The translations under genes were made by a program, and so were the position numbers. A stretch of DNA of 64,000 nt from Nocardia grenadensis NBRC 108939. Its GTDB lineage: Bacteria; Actinomycetota; Actinomycetes; Mycobacteriales; Mycobacteriaceae. The stretch lies in the NCBI RefSeq assembly GCF_001613445.1, contig NZ_BDCJ01000025.1, forward strand, positions 1 through 64,000, in the 5' to 3' direction. Under the pieces are notes generated by a model that was given only the letters and a program-made list of their open reading frames with translations, did not search any database and was not told where the DNA came from. Below, piece after piece: positions 1-7,563 of this stretch. The stretch's first letter is position 1. Each line of letters begins with the position of its first letter.

Positions 1-36
1 AGCCAGTCCTGTCGCGCCGATCACCCGTGTCGCCAT
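1..36 (-). CDS. Possible N-terminus of a gene leaving the window on the left
   Basis: On the minus strand an ATG at 36 opens a frame (MATRVIGATGLA) that stays open to the window edge. A weak GGA lies just upstream. It would be divergent from the small membrane protein gene at 98-307. Only 12 codons are visible, so this is a tentative call and no function can be given. Confidence 0.3.
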   Translation of the reverse strand, partial: MATRVIGATGLA

Positions 37-97
37 AGGGTCCAGTATTAAGCGATTGGCTCTTTCGCGGCAAGTCCAGTTACCGGATGCTGAACAT

Positions 98-307
98 ATG
101 ACACTCTTTGTGGCACTCGTGGGAGTGGGAACTTTCGGCTTCATCGCATACGACTACGTCGTGCATGAATCCCGGATCGCCGAACTACTGGGCCGGTACC
201 GACCACTCGGTTCCGCCACCGAGGAGGCGACGAACAGTTACGAACTCGAGCGGATATATCGCGATCTGGACGCCGCCCGTTCCTACCGGGAACGGGACGC
301 GGCCTGA
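98..307 (+). CDS. Small single-pass membrane protein, hypothetical
   Basis: A 69-residue protein if translation starts at the ATG at 98. A TTG at 56 would add 14 residues in the same frame. Residues about 2-20 (TLFVALVGVGTFGFIAYDYV) form one hydrophobic membrane segment. They are followed by a charged, cytoplasmic-looking tail rich in Glu and Arg (YELERIYRDLDAARSYRERD) that could form a short helix. I do not recognise a family. Neither start has a convincing ribosome binding site. It is convergent with the lipoprotein gene at 375-659, and a perfect palindrome lies between the two stop codons. Confidence 0.5.
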   Translation: MTLFVALVGVGTFGFIAYDYVVHESRIAELLGRYRPLGSATEEATNSYELERIYRDLDAARSYRERDAA

Positions 308-340
308 CGCCGGGCCGAGCGCGGCGACCGTCGCAAATCG

Positions 341-368
341 ACCAGTCCAGTTATGTAACTGGACTGGT
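341..368. terminator. Perfect 13-bp inverted repeat between convergent genes
   Basis: Arms at 341-353 (ACCAGTCCAGTTA) and 356-368 are perfectly complementary around a 2-nt centre. It lies between the stop codons of two convergent genes (307 and 375), which fits a bidirectional terminator. The almost absent loop and low GC content compared with the surroundings also fit a dimeric repressor operator. I cannot decide between these from sequence alone. Confidence 0.5.
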
Positions 369-374
369 TGATTG

Positions 375-659
375 TCAATTCAGCGGATGCGTGCGATAGA
401 ACTCGCACGCCTGCCCGGAGAGCAGACCGTCCTCGCAGGCGAAATACGTCTGGATACAGGAGTTGGTATCGCAACCCAGCCGGACCAGTTCGTCGCGCAC
501 CCGCAGGTTGCGCTCCTGTGGGCTCTCCGGCTGCGACGACGCGGCGACCGGCGCCACCGGGACAGCGGTGCCCTGGTTGTCCGCACACGCCCCGAGCAGC
601 AGCGTTCCGGTGCACAGCGCCGCCACGGCGGCGAATCGACCAGCGAATTTCGTAACCAT
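375..659 (-). CDS. Small secreted lipoprotein, hypothetical
   Basis: A 94-residue protein starting at the ATG at 659, chosen because a GGAGG lies 5-6 nt upstream. The N-terminus is a lipoprotein signal: basic residues, a hydrophobic stretch, then the lipobox LLGAC with the lipidated Cys at about residue 25. The mature part has a Pro/Ala/Ser linker and a compact domain with three further Cys (LGCDTNSC, YFACEDG, GQACEFY), which may form disulfides outside the membrane. I do not recognise the domain. It is expected to sit on the outer face of the cytoplasmic membrane. Confidence 0.75.
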   Translation of the reverse strand: MVTKFAGRFAAVAALCTGTLLLGACADNQGTAVPVAPVAASSQPESPQERNLRVRDELVRLGCDTNSCIQTYFACEDGLLSGQACEFYRTHPLN

Positions 660-920
660 GCGCACCTCCACATCCCCCGGAGTGTTCGAGCGGCCAGCGT
701 AATCGATACCCGGACCGATGGGTACCGGGCGGTCGGGCCACCCCGGTTCCGTGACGACCCGGCGGGTACCGGGAAAACCGCAGGCGACAGGCCGCGGGAC
801 GCGGTCGGGAAGCAGTCTTCCGCCCGAGGATTCCTCGATCGGTCATCTCCGGTTTCGCGGACGCTTCCGCTCATGGCCCGGGAAAGCCGTACGCTCACAC
901 CGGTTCCACAGTGTGCGAGA

Positions 921-1217
921 TCAGTACTCCCCCACCTCGCAGGCCACGCCGTCACCGTCGGCGTCGAGCTGCCACGAGTACCCGGGCCGACCGCTCCACA
1001 ACGGGGTATCGGATTCGCGGCGGGCATGCGCGCAATCGATGTAATAGGGCTGCCCGTCCTTTTCGGGTTCGGCTTCGGCCCGATCGGCGGGCAGCGGATG
1101 GGAATCCTGGCTTCGATTCGACGACTGCGGGGTATCGGCGGCGGACGGGGCGGCGGCGAGCACCGACAGCGCGCCTCCGGCGAGCACGAGACGGGCCAGT
1201 GTTCTTCGAGTTCTCAT
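921..1217 (-). CDS. Secreted Excalibur calcium-binding domain protein
   Basis: A 98-residue exported protein. Residues 1-28 are a signal peptide (RTRR, then LARLVLAGGALSVLAAAPSAA). After an acidic linker the C-terminus carries the Excalibur signature: YYIDCAHAR followed by DADGDGVACE, a calcium-binding loop of the DxDxDG type with paired cysteines. Excalibur domains occur in secreted actinobacterial proteins and are often fused to nucleases, but here the domain stands alone and no enzyme domain is present. The ATG at 1217 has AAGGA about 8 nt upstream. Neighbouring genes are also for surface proteins. Confidence 0.8.
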   Translation of the reverse strand: MRTRRTLARLVLAGGALSVLAAAPSAADTPQSSNRSQDSHPLPADRAEAEPEKDGQPYYIDCAHARRESDTPLWSGRPGYSWQLDADGDGVACEVGEY

Positions 1218-1409
1218 GGCGAAAATCCTTGCGACGAGGTGATACCACCATCCTCACGCGGACCCGCCGGTTGCGAAAGGCCCTTGTTTCGCCCACCACT
1301 CGTGCGCACGGCGATCCGGGACGGCCGCACGCACGAGTGCCGGTCGATCGCGACGATGACCGACCCGGACGGAACCACCGGTACGCCGGTCACCGTGCGG
1401 TACAGCGGA

Positions 1410-3770
1410 TTACGGAGTGCCCGACGGCGGATCGCAGACCTTCCAGCCCTCGTCGGTCTCCTGCAGATCGAAGGTCCGGGTGGTCTGCGCCGAATCCGCT
1501 TCGGTCTGCACGGTCACCTGGGCCAGCGCGGTCCGATCGGTGATCTGTACGGCGTCGATGCCGGTCACATCGGGGATATCGCCGCCGTCGACAGCCTGCT
1601 GGTGCACCGCGGCGAACTGCTCCTCGGACAAACCTTGGTAGTAGTCGTGCAGCCCGCCGCAGGTGATATCGCGCAGTCCGGCCAGATCACCGTTCTCCAG
1701 CGCGCCGGTGTAATCGCCGATGGCTGTACGGATCCGGGCCTGCGGGGAATCGTCACCGGAACCGATGCCGGCCACGATCGCGATCAGTGCGATCACGACC
1801 ACCACGGCCGCTCCCGCGGCGATCAGCCACTTCCGGTTACCCGCGGACCCCGCCGGCGCGGCCGCCGGTTCCACCCGCTGTGGTTTCGCGATCTGTCCGG
1901 GCGCACCGTACTGCGGCGACTGCGCGACCCGGTGTTCGGCCACAGTCGGTTTGATATCGGCCGGTGACGGCGCACCGGCCGGACGCGGTGCCGCGGTCTG
2001 CGGGCGCCCGGGCCCACCGGCCGGACGCGGTGCGCCCTGCGGCCCGCCGGTGCCCTGCGGTGCGGGCGCCGGACCGCCCGGTCGCTGCGGTGCGGCCTGG
2101 TCCGGGCGGCTCGGCGCCTGCGGACCGGGCCCCTTCGGGCCCGACTGCGGCCGGGGTGTGCTCGGCGGTTTCGACAGCGGCCCCGCCATACCCGGCCCTA
2201 CCCGGTCGGTACGCGCCGGCCCCTGCGAACCGCCCGGTTGTTTCGTTCCCGGGCGGCCGGGACTGCGCACCTGGCTCATATCGATGCGCTCGGTGGCGTT
2301 CGGGTCGGGTTTGCGCACCGAGATGGATTCGGTCGGTGCCTCCTCCGGCCGCTGCGGCCGGGGGATCACCACTGTCTTCGCCTCAGGACCCGCCGGCGCC
2401 GCCAGTTCGACCGTGGGGTCGGTGGTCGCGGCGCCGGTATCCGCGGTTTCGGCCGAGCCCTTTTCCGCGGCGGCGGCATCCGCGCCCGGCCCGGCTTCGG
2501 TCACCCCGTCGGCCGTCTCTCCCGCCGTATCGGGGTCCGGCACGGTTCCGCTTGCGGTGATCTCGGCGGTGGCGGCGTCTCCGGGCCCGGCCTCGCCGTC
2601 GGACGCGGCGGCCGTCTCCGTGCCGCCGGCCGGTGCGGCAGTCCCTACCGCGCCACCGGCCGAGGCGGCAGGTCCGGCGGTGGCTGCTGCCGTTTCGCCT
2701 ACCGGGCCGGCAGTGCCGGCGGTAGCCGCCTCGTCTGCTGTCGAGGCGGCAGACCCGGCGGTTACCGTCTCGGCATCACCGGCCGATGCGGCAGCTTCGG
2801 TGGTAGCCGTCTCCGCGTCACGGGCCGAACCGGCGGTTCCCGCGGTAGCCGCCTCCGCATCACCGGCCGAACCGGCAGTCTCCTCCGCGCCTGATTCGGC
2901 GGCACCGGTGTCGGCTTCCGCGGAGGTACCGGCTGCCGAATCCGCGCTTCGGGCATCGTTTTCCGTGGCAGCGGCGTCCACGGTCCCGGCGCCGGCGGCT
3001 GTCGCTCCGGCGGTCTGCTCGGCCGCGGCGGCGGATCCGCCCTCCTGGGATACCGGTGCGGCAGCGCCGGACGCCTCTCCCGCATCCGCCCCGGCCGACG
3101 CCGATGGAACCTCGGTGGTCACGTCGTCGGTAGAGCCGGCGCCGGGCTGCCCGGAGTCGCCACCGGGACCGCTGTCGGCAATCGACTGCTCCGATTCTCC
3201 GCCGACCGCGGGTGCCTCCGCGCCGGTTTTCCCGGCGGGCGCCGCTCCGGCGGACGGACTGTCCGCGGCGAGCTCCGGCTCGTCCGATCCGGTACCTACG
3301 CTCCGCGCGGTCTCATCGCCTGTCCCGGCCCCGCCTTTCACGACCGGCGCCGCGGCGGCGGTATCCGCGTCCGAACCCCGTATCGCCGCGTCCGCGGGTT
3401 CACCGTCCGCGCTGTCCGGGGCATCCGCCTGCTCCGCCGCCGGACCGCCCGACTCCGTAATCGCCCCCGCTGGAACGTCCTCGGCCGTACCGTCACCATC
3501 TGCCGACTCCGACTCCCGCGCGGACCGTTCGAGTGCCTCGGTCGGCGCACCGGCCGCCTCAGCAGGGCCCTTTCCGCCGGCCGCCCCCGTTTTTCCGGTC
3601 GTCTCCCCGCCGGTCGCCGAGGTCGCCGCATCCGCTGCCCGCGACGGCTGCGATCCGGATTCGGACGGCTGCGACTGCTCCGCGGCGGAGGAATCCGCGC
3701 GGGATCCGCCGCCGGTGCCGGAGTCGGATTCGGAGCGGATCGGTTCCTTGTCGTCGGTCGGGTGCGACAC
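1410..3770 (-). CDS. Large low-complexity membrane protein with C-terminal extracytoplasmic domain (Rv0361-like)
   Basis: A 786-residue protein. Residues 1 to about 430 are extremely rich in Ala, Gly, Glu, Thr and Asp, with repeats of the type ASAGDAETxTA and TAGTAGSA. Residues 430-640 are Pro/Gly/Gln/Arg-rich. One membrane helix lies at about 646-669 (WLIAAGAAVVVVIALIAIV). The last 115 residues form a compact domain resembling the DUF4878/NTF2-like extracytoplasmic domains of actinobacterial membrane proteins (RIRTAIGDYTGALENGD, TCGGLHDYYQGL, TFDLQETDEGWKVC). The topology is therefore a long disordered cytoplasmic region and a small outside domain. It starts with GTG at 3770 and is divergent from the DUF3151 gene, as Rv0361 and Rv0360c are in mycobacteria (from memory). 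Confidence 0.75.
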   Translation of the reverse strand: MSHPTDDKEPIRSESDSGTGGGSRADSSAAEQSQPSESGSQPSRAADAATSATGGETTGKTGAAGGKGPAEAAGAPTEALERSARESESADGDGTAEDVPAGAITESGGPAAEQADAPDSADGEPADAAIRGSDADTAAAAPVVKGGAGTGDETARSVGTGSDEPELAADSPSAGAAPAGKTGAEAPAVGGESEQSIADSGPGGDSGQPGAGSTDDVTTEVPSASAGADAGEASGAAAPVSQEGGSAAAAEQTAGATAAGAGTVDAAATENDARSADSAAGTSAEADTGAAESGAEETAGSAGDAEAATAGTAGSARDAETATTEAAASAGDAETVTAGSAASTADEAATAGTAGPVGETAAATAGPAASAGGAVGTAAPAGGTETAAASDGEAGPGDAATAEITASGTVPDPDTAGETADGVTEAGPGADAAAAEKGSAETADTGAATTDPTVELAAPAGPEAKTVVIPRPQRPEEAPTESISVRKPDPNATERIDMSQVRSPGRPGTKQPGGSQGPARTDRVGPGMAGPLSKPPSTPRPQSGPKGPGPQAPSRPDQAAPQRPGGPAPAPQGTGGPQGAPRPAGGPGRPQTAAPRPAGAPSPADIKPTVAEHRVAQSPQYGAPGQIAKPQRVEPAAAPAGSAGNRKWLIAAGAAVVVVIALIAIVAGIGSGDDSPQARIRTAIGDYTGALENGDLAGLRDITCGGLHDYYQGLSEEQFAAVHQQAVDGGDIPDVTGIDAVQITDRTALAQVTVQTEADSAQTTRTFDLQETDEGWKVCDPPSGTP

Positions 3771-3856
3771 CTGTACCCCTCGTTGCTGGCTTATCAGAAT
3801 GTGACGTAGATGGCCAGCCTATCGAGCATTCCCGCCACCCGTGCACAATGAAGCCC

Positions 3857-4300
3857 ATGACCTCGTTCGGTGATCTGCTCGGCCCGCAACCGGTACTCCT
3901 TCCTGAACTACACGACGCGGAGGACGCGCTCGCCGCCGGCACCGATCCGGTGCGCGTCGCGGCCGATAATCCCGCCGCCTCGATCGCCTGGGCGACCCTG
4001 GCCGAAGCCGCGCTGGAGCGCGCGGCCGAGGCCGCGGAGCCGGTGAACCACGATGTCGTCGCCGCCTACGCGTTCGCCCGTACCGGCTACCACCGCGGAT
4101 TGGACCTGCTGCGCCGCAACGGCTGGAAGGGCTTCGGCCCGGTTCCGTGGGAGCACGAACCGAACCGCGGCTTCCTGCGCAGTGTCGCGGCCCTGGCCAA
4201 GGCGGCCAAGGCCGTCGGAGAGTCCGACGAATACGCCCGCTGCTTGGACCTGCTCGAGGACTGCGATCCGCGGGCGGCCGGCGAACTGGGTCTGGGCTGA
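3857..4300 (+). CDS. DUF3151 family protein (Rv0360c-like)
   Basis: A 147-residue soluble, mostly alpha-helical protein with the recognisable DUF3151 start (MTSFGDLLGPQPVLLP). Conserved Trp/Tyr/Gly patches follow (AYAFARTGYHRGLD, NGWKGFGPVPWEHEPNRG, DEYARCLDLLEDCDP). The family is restricted to actinobacteria and has no established function. An in-frame ATG at 3848 would add MKP; neither start has a clear ribosome binding site, and the internal ATG matches the family's usual N-terminus. The FUSC transporter gene follows 14 nt downstream, suggesting co-transcription. Confidence 0.85.
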   Translation: MTSFGDLLGPQPVLLPELHDAEDALAAGTDPVRVAADNPAASIAWATLAEAALERAAEAAEPVNHDVVAAYAFARTGYHRGLDLLRRNGWKGFGPVPWEHEPNRGFLRSVAALAKAAKAVGESDEYARCLDLLEDCDPRAAGELGLG

Positions 4301-4314
4301 ACGAACCCGGAGCG

Positions 4315-5484
4315 TTGATCGACCCGAAATCCCCGGTGGGCCGGGCCCGGACCAGGGGTGCCGACCGGATGCGGCGGTCCTGGAAGCGGCTCCGTCTCTC
4401 GGCGATCCCGATTCTGCAGTGTTCGCTGGCGGCGGCGCTGGCCTGGTTCCTGGCCAAGGACGTCGTCGGCCACGCCCTGCCCTTCTTCGCGCCGACCGCC
4501 GCGGTGGTGTCCATCGGCACCGCCTTCGGCGCGCGGCTGCGCCGCTCGCTGGAACTGGTGGTCGGTGTCGCGCTCGGTATCGGCGTCGGCGATCTCTTCA
4601 TCTCGCGGGTGGGCACCGGGGTCTGGCAGATCGCCCTGGTGGTGGCGGTGGCCATGGCCTTGGCGGTATTCCTCGACGGCGGGGCCATCATCGGTATCCA
4701 GGCCTCGGGTTCGGCCGTGCTGGTGGCCACCCTGATGCCGCCGGATACCGGCGCCGGTCTGTCGCGCATGGTGGACGCGCTGATCGGCGGGCTGGTCGGG
4801 GTGGTGGTCGTCGCCGCGCTACCGTTGCATCCGGTGCGCCGGGCCCGGGAACAGGCGGCGGCGATCCTGGGGGTGATGGCCAAATCGCTCACCGAGGGCG
4901 CCCACGGACTGCTCGAACAGGATCCCGGCAAGGTGCATAACGCGCTCACCGCGGTACGGGCCACCCAGGCGCAGCTGGATTCGCTGCGCAAATCGCTCGA
5001 GGGCGGCCGCGAGGTGAGCCGCATATCTCCGCTGTACTGGAATTCGCGCGGGCGGTTGGAGCGTTTGCGCGCCGCGGCCGATCCACTGGACAACGCGGTC
5101 CGCAACATCCGAGTGCTGCTGCGCCGCTCGCTGACCTTGGTACGCGACGACGAGATCCTCAAACCGGGCCTGATCGAGGAAGTGGAGCAGTTGGCCGCCG
5201 CGGTCGAGGTGGTCCGGCGCATGATCCTCACCGATCCGGGCGAACAACCCGACCGCGCGGAGGCCGCCCGCGTGCTGCGCTCGGTGGCCAAACAGGCGCG
5301 TCCGGAACTGGTTGCGGGGGCCGGGCTGTCGGCGCATGTGGTTTTCGCCCAGATCCGGTCCACGCTGGTAGACCTGCTACAGGTATGCGGGGTTCAGCGC
5401 GTTTCCGCCCTGGCGTTGCTACCGCCCACCGTGCCCAATCCCTATGTGACACCGACGAATCGGTCCGCCGATACGGTCGGTTAG
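4315..5484 (+). CDS. FUSC/aromatic acid exporter-type membrane protein
   Basis: A protein of about 389 residues with five or six N-terminal membrane segments (PILQCSLAAALAWFLA, LELVVGVALGIGVGDL, IALVVAVAMALAVFL, GLVGVVVVAALPL). A helical cytoplasmic region of about 220 residues follows, with a motif typical of FUSC/DUF939 proteins just after the membrane domain (PLHPVRRAREQAAAILGVM). The family is implicated in efflux of aromatic acids and similar compounds; the substrate here is unknown. Start choice is uncertain. The TTG at 4315 has GGAG 2 nt upstream, and a GTG at 4336 or the ATG at 4369 are alternatives. It sits 14 nt after the DUF3151 gene. Confidence 0.8.
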   Translation: MIDPKSPVGRARTRGADRMRRSWKRLRLSAIPILQCSLAAALAWFLAKDVVGHALPFFAPTAAVVSIGTAFGARLRRSLELVVGVALGIGVGDLFISRVGTGVWQIALVVAVAMALAVFLDGGAIIGIQASGSAVLVATLMPPDTGAGLSRMVDALIGGLVGVVVVAALPLHPVRRAREQAAAILGVMAKSLTEGAHGLLEQDPGKVHNALTAVRATQAQLDSLRKSLEGGREVSRISPLYWNSRGRLERLRAAADPLDNAVRNIRVLLRRSLTLVRDDEILKPGLIEEVEQLAAAVEVVRRMILTDPGEQPDRAEAARVLRSVAKQARPELVAGAGLSAHVVFAQIRSTLVDLLQVCGVQRVSALALLPPTVPNPYVTPTNRSADTVG

Positions 5485-5800
5485 GTCCCGAGGGGCGATA
5501 TCGTTCGCTACCGGGTTGCCGGAACCGGCCGGGCCTCCGATCGCGCACCGCGCGCACCTCATCGCCCGGCCACGGCCGGTATTCGAGTAGTCGACCATCT
5601 GTGCCGCGGCGGGCGGTCTCCACTAATGTGAAACATGACCGCACCGGTGCACAGCCGGTTCGGTCGGACCCTTCCCGTGCGCCGCGTCGCCGACAGATGG
5701 CGCCCCGGCGCCGAATGTTTCGGATACCCGGACGCCGGCCCGGGCGGGGAATCCGGGCCCGTCCGGCCGGCGCCGCGCCGGGCGGGCCCTCTCGGATGAG
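5485..5800. other. Intergenic region without recognisable gene
   Basis: A 316-nt space between two convergent genes (FUSC ending at 5484 and the M50 protease ending at 5801). An ATG at 5635 opens a 54-codon frame, but it has no ribosome binding site and is mostly Pro/Arg/Gly, as expected by chance in GC-rich DNA. I saw no strong hairpin and no RNA gene. Confidence 0.5.
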
Positions 5801-6580
5801 TTACGCCCAGAACCTGGTCAGATATCCGCCGTACCGGGACCACTGCTCCGATACCCCGGACAGGTCGTAGAGCGCGTACACGGCGTCGAAGAAGACCTGA
5901 TTGATCGCCGGGGTGAACAGCAGGGCGAACAAGATGAGCATGCCGAAAGGTTTGAACTGCTCCAGACCGCGCCGGGTCTGGTAGCTCAGGGACGGCTCCA
6001 CCACACCGTAGCCGTCCAGGCCCGGTATGGGCAGCAGATTCAGCAGGGTCGCGGTCACTTGCAGGAAGGCCAAGAAGCTGAGCCCGAACCAGAACGCCTG
6101 ATGCTCCTGCGCGCTGCCGAAGAAACGCACGACCAGCAGCAACACCACCGCGCACACCGCGTTCACCCCCGGGCCCGCCACACTGATCAACCGCTGAGTG
6201 CGGGGTGGCACCTGATGGGTGTGCACATAGACCGCGCCGCCGGGCAGCCCGATACCGCCGAGTGCGATGAAAACCATCGGCAGCACGATCGACAGCAGCG
6301 GATGACTGTATTTGAGCGGGTTCAACGTCAGGTAGCCGCGCAGTTCCACCTCACGGTCCCCGGCCCGCCAGGCCATATAGGCGTGTGCGAACTCATGCAG
6401 GCACAGGCTCACCACCCAGCCGAACACCACCAGTACGAAAACACCGGCCTTGGCCCGGACCGAATCCAGGTCCGCGTCCCAGGCGAGCACACCGCCGGCC
6501 ACCGCGAGAGCCACGACCAGCAGGAACACCGGGCTGGGACGGATCGCGCCACGCCGCAGGGCCGGGACGCCGGGGGTCAC
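5801..6580 (-). CDS. Site-2-type M50 membrane metalloprotease (Rv0359-like)
   Basis: A 259-residue integral membrane protein of the M50 peptidase family. The zinc motif HEFAH lies at about residues 61-65 and the second metal ligand motif NLLPIPGLDGY at about 180-190, both within membrane segments. At least five hydrophobic segments are visible. Members of this family cleave substrates inside the membrane; the substrate of this small, PDZ-less type is not known. The start is the GTG at 6580, which fits the family N-terminus; an upstream ATG at 6631 is possible. It lies downstream of the Rv0358-like gene on the same strand. Confidence 0.85.
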   Translation of the reverse strand: MTPGVPALRRGAIRPSPVFLLVVALAVAGGVLAWDADLDSVRAKAGVFVLVVFGWVVSLCLHEFAHAYMAWRAGDREVELRGYLTLNPLKYSHPLLSIVLPMVFIALGGIGLPGGAVYVHTHQVPPRTQRLISVAGPGVNAVCAVVLLLVVRFFGSAQEHQAFWFGLSFLAFLQVTATLLNLLPIPGLDGYGVVEPSLSYQTRRGLEQFKPFGMLILFALLFTPAINQVFFDAVYALYDLSGVSEQWSRYGGYLTRFWA

Positions 6581-6704
6581 GGCCGCCTGCCGACAAACAC
6601 TCCGGGGCCGATCCGCCGCCGGCGAAGGCACCCACCCACCGCAACCGGCCCGGACCGGCCGTCTCCTGGACGGTGACGGCCGAGACGCCGGCGGGGGTAC
6701 GACA

Positions 6705-7364
6705 TCAGCGGACCAGCAGCCAGGGTTCGTGATGCCGGTAGAACGTCGACCGCGGCACCACCCGGTCGCTCTGGATACCGTCGCGGTTGATCACCGCGCC
6801 CGGTGTGCCGAGCTGCGCGGCGCGCCCGGAGGTCCAGCGCCGGCGTCGGAACCGGCGCGGATAACTCGCCCGCACGCCGGGCAACTCCAGCGTGGGGGTG
6901 ACGAACATGGCCCGGATCGTGCCGGAGAACAGGCGGGTGTCGTCGACATAGGCCTCACCGGTCAACTGGCCGCCCTCCGGTCCGGTGATCTTGGCGCGGC
7001 CCACCAGCACGGTGCCGGTGTCGTCGCGGACCAGCGGGGTCCGGTTGGCCGAACCCTCGAGCGCCCGTTTCGCCGCGGCGTTTCCGGTGTCGAGGTCATA
7101 GACCTGCGCGGCGTAGGTCCGCTCCAGGGGCACATAGCCGACCTCCACGTGCAACCGCTCGGTGCGCATCAGGTGGGTGAGCACAGCGGCAAGCGCCGCG
7201 TCGCCGCCCAGCACGATCAGACGCGGCAGACTGTCGGCCGCCAGCACCGGCAGCAGCTCGTCGATCAGCCCGGTGTCCGGTATTGCCCCGGTCTGCGCGG
7301 TGGGCTGCGCGGCGAGGGCGATGGGTACCGGTGCGTCGGCACAGCGGAGAACCTGGGTACTCAA
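6705..7364 (-). CDS. Rv0358-like protein, possible degenerate lipid-kinase (DAGK) fold
   Basis: A 219-residue protein starting at TTG 7364, chosen for the GGAGGG about 9 nt upstream. A stretch reading LIVLGGDAALAAVLTHLM, followed by VEVGYVPLERTYAAQVYDL, resembles the GGDGT and PxGTGND nucleotide-binding elements of diacylglycerol kinase/NAD kinase folds, but the key Gly-Thr is replaced by Ala-Ala. It is probably not an active kinase of the standard type. Position next to purA and the M50 protease matches Rv0358 of M. tuberculosis (from memory). The fold assignment is a suggestion. Confidence 0.65.
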   Translation of the reverse strand: MSTQVLRCADAPVPIALAAQPTAQTGAIPDTGLIDELLPVLAADSLPRLIVLGGDAALAAVLTHLMRTERLHVEVGYVPLERTYAAQVYDLDTGNAAAKRALEGSANRTPLVRDDTGTVLVGRAKITGPEGGQLTGEAYVDDTRLFSGTIRAMFVTPTLELPGVRASYPRRFRRRRWTSGRAAQLGTPGAVINRDGIQSDRVVPRSTFYRHHEPWLLVR

Positions 7365-7478
7365 ACGCCCAACACCCTCCCTCGGACCGGTCACCCATGA
7401 GTGTAAAGGGTGCCCGGTGGCGACCCGCGCAACGGCCCGGCCCCGGCGACCGTTCCCCGGCGCCCGCACGGTCTCGGC

Positions 7479-7484
7479 TAGACT
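7479..7484 (+). promoter_or_regulatory. Possible -10 element upstream of purA
   Basis: TAGACT in the context GGCTAGACTGTG matches the actinobacterial sigma-A -10 pattern (TANNNT). It lies 80 nt before the purA start. No clear -35 was seen, which is common in these organisms. Confidence 0.35.
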
Positions 7485-7563
7485 GTGCTCCCGGCTTCCT
7501 CCGCATTACGGCAGGTAGCTGCAGCACTGAAGTGTTGCGCGTCGAATCGTAGGAGACACGACC

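Noticed and set aside
1720..3804. Long plus-strand open frame of 694 codons opposite the low-complexity membrane protein
   Set aside because: It is a mirror of the GC-biased, repetitive minus-strand gene. Its product is Ala/Ser/Pro monotony without a ribosome binding site or domain.
5635..5799. 54-codon frame in the FUSC/M50 gap
   Set aside because: It lacks a ribosome binding site and is Arg/Pro/Gly-rich as expected by chance.
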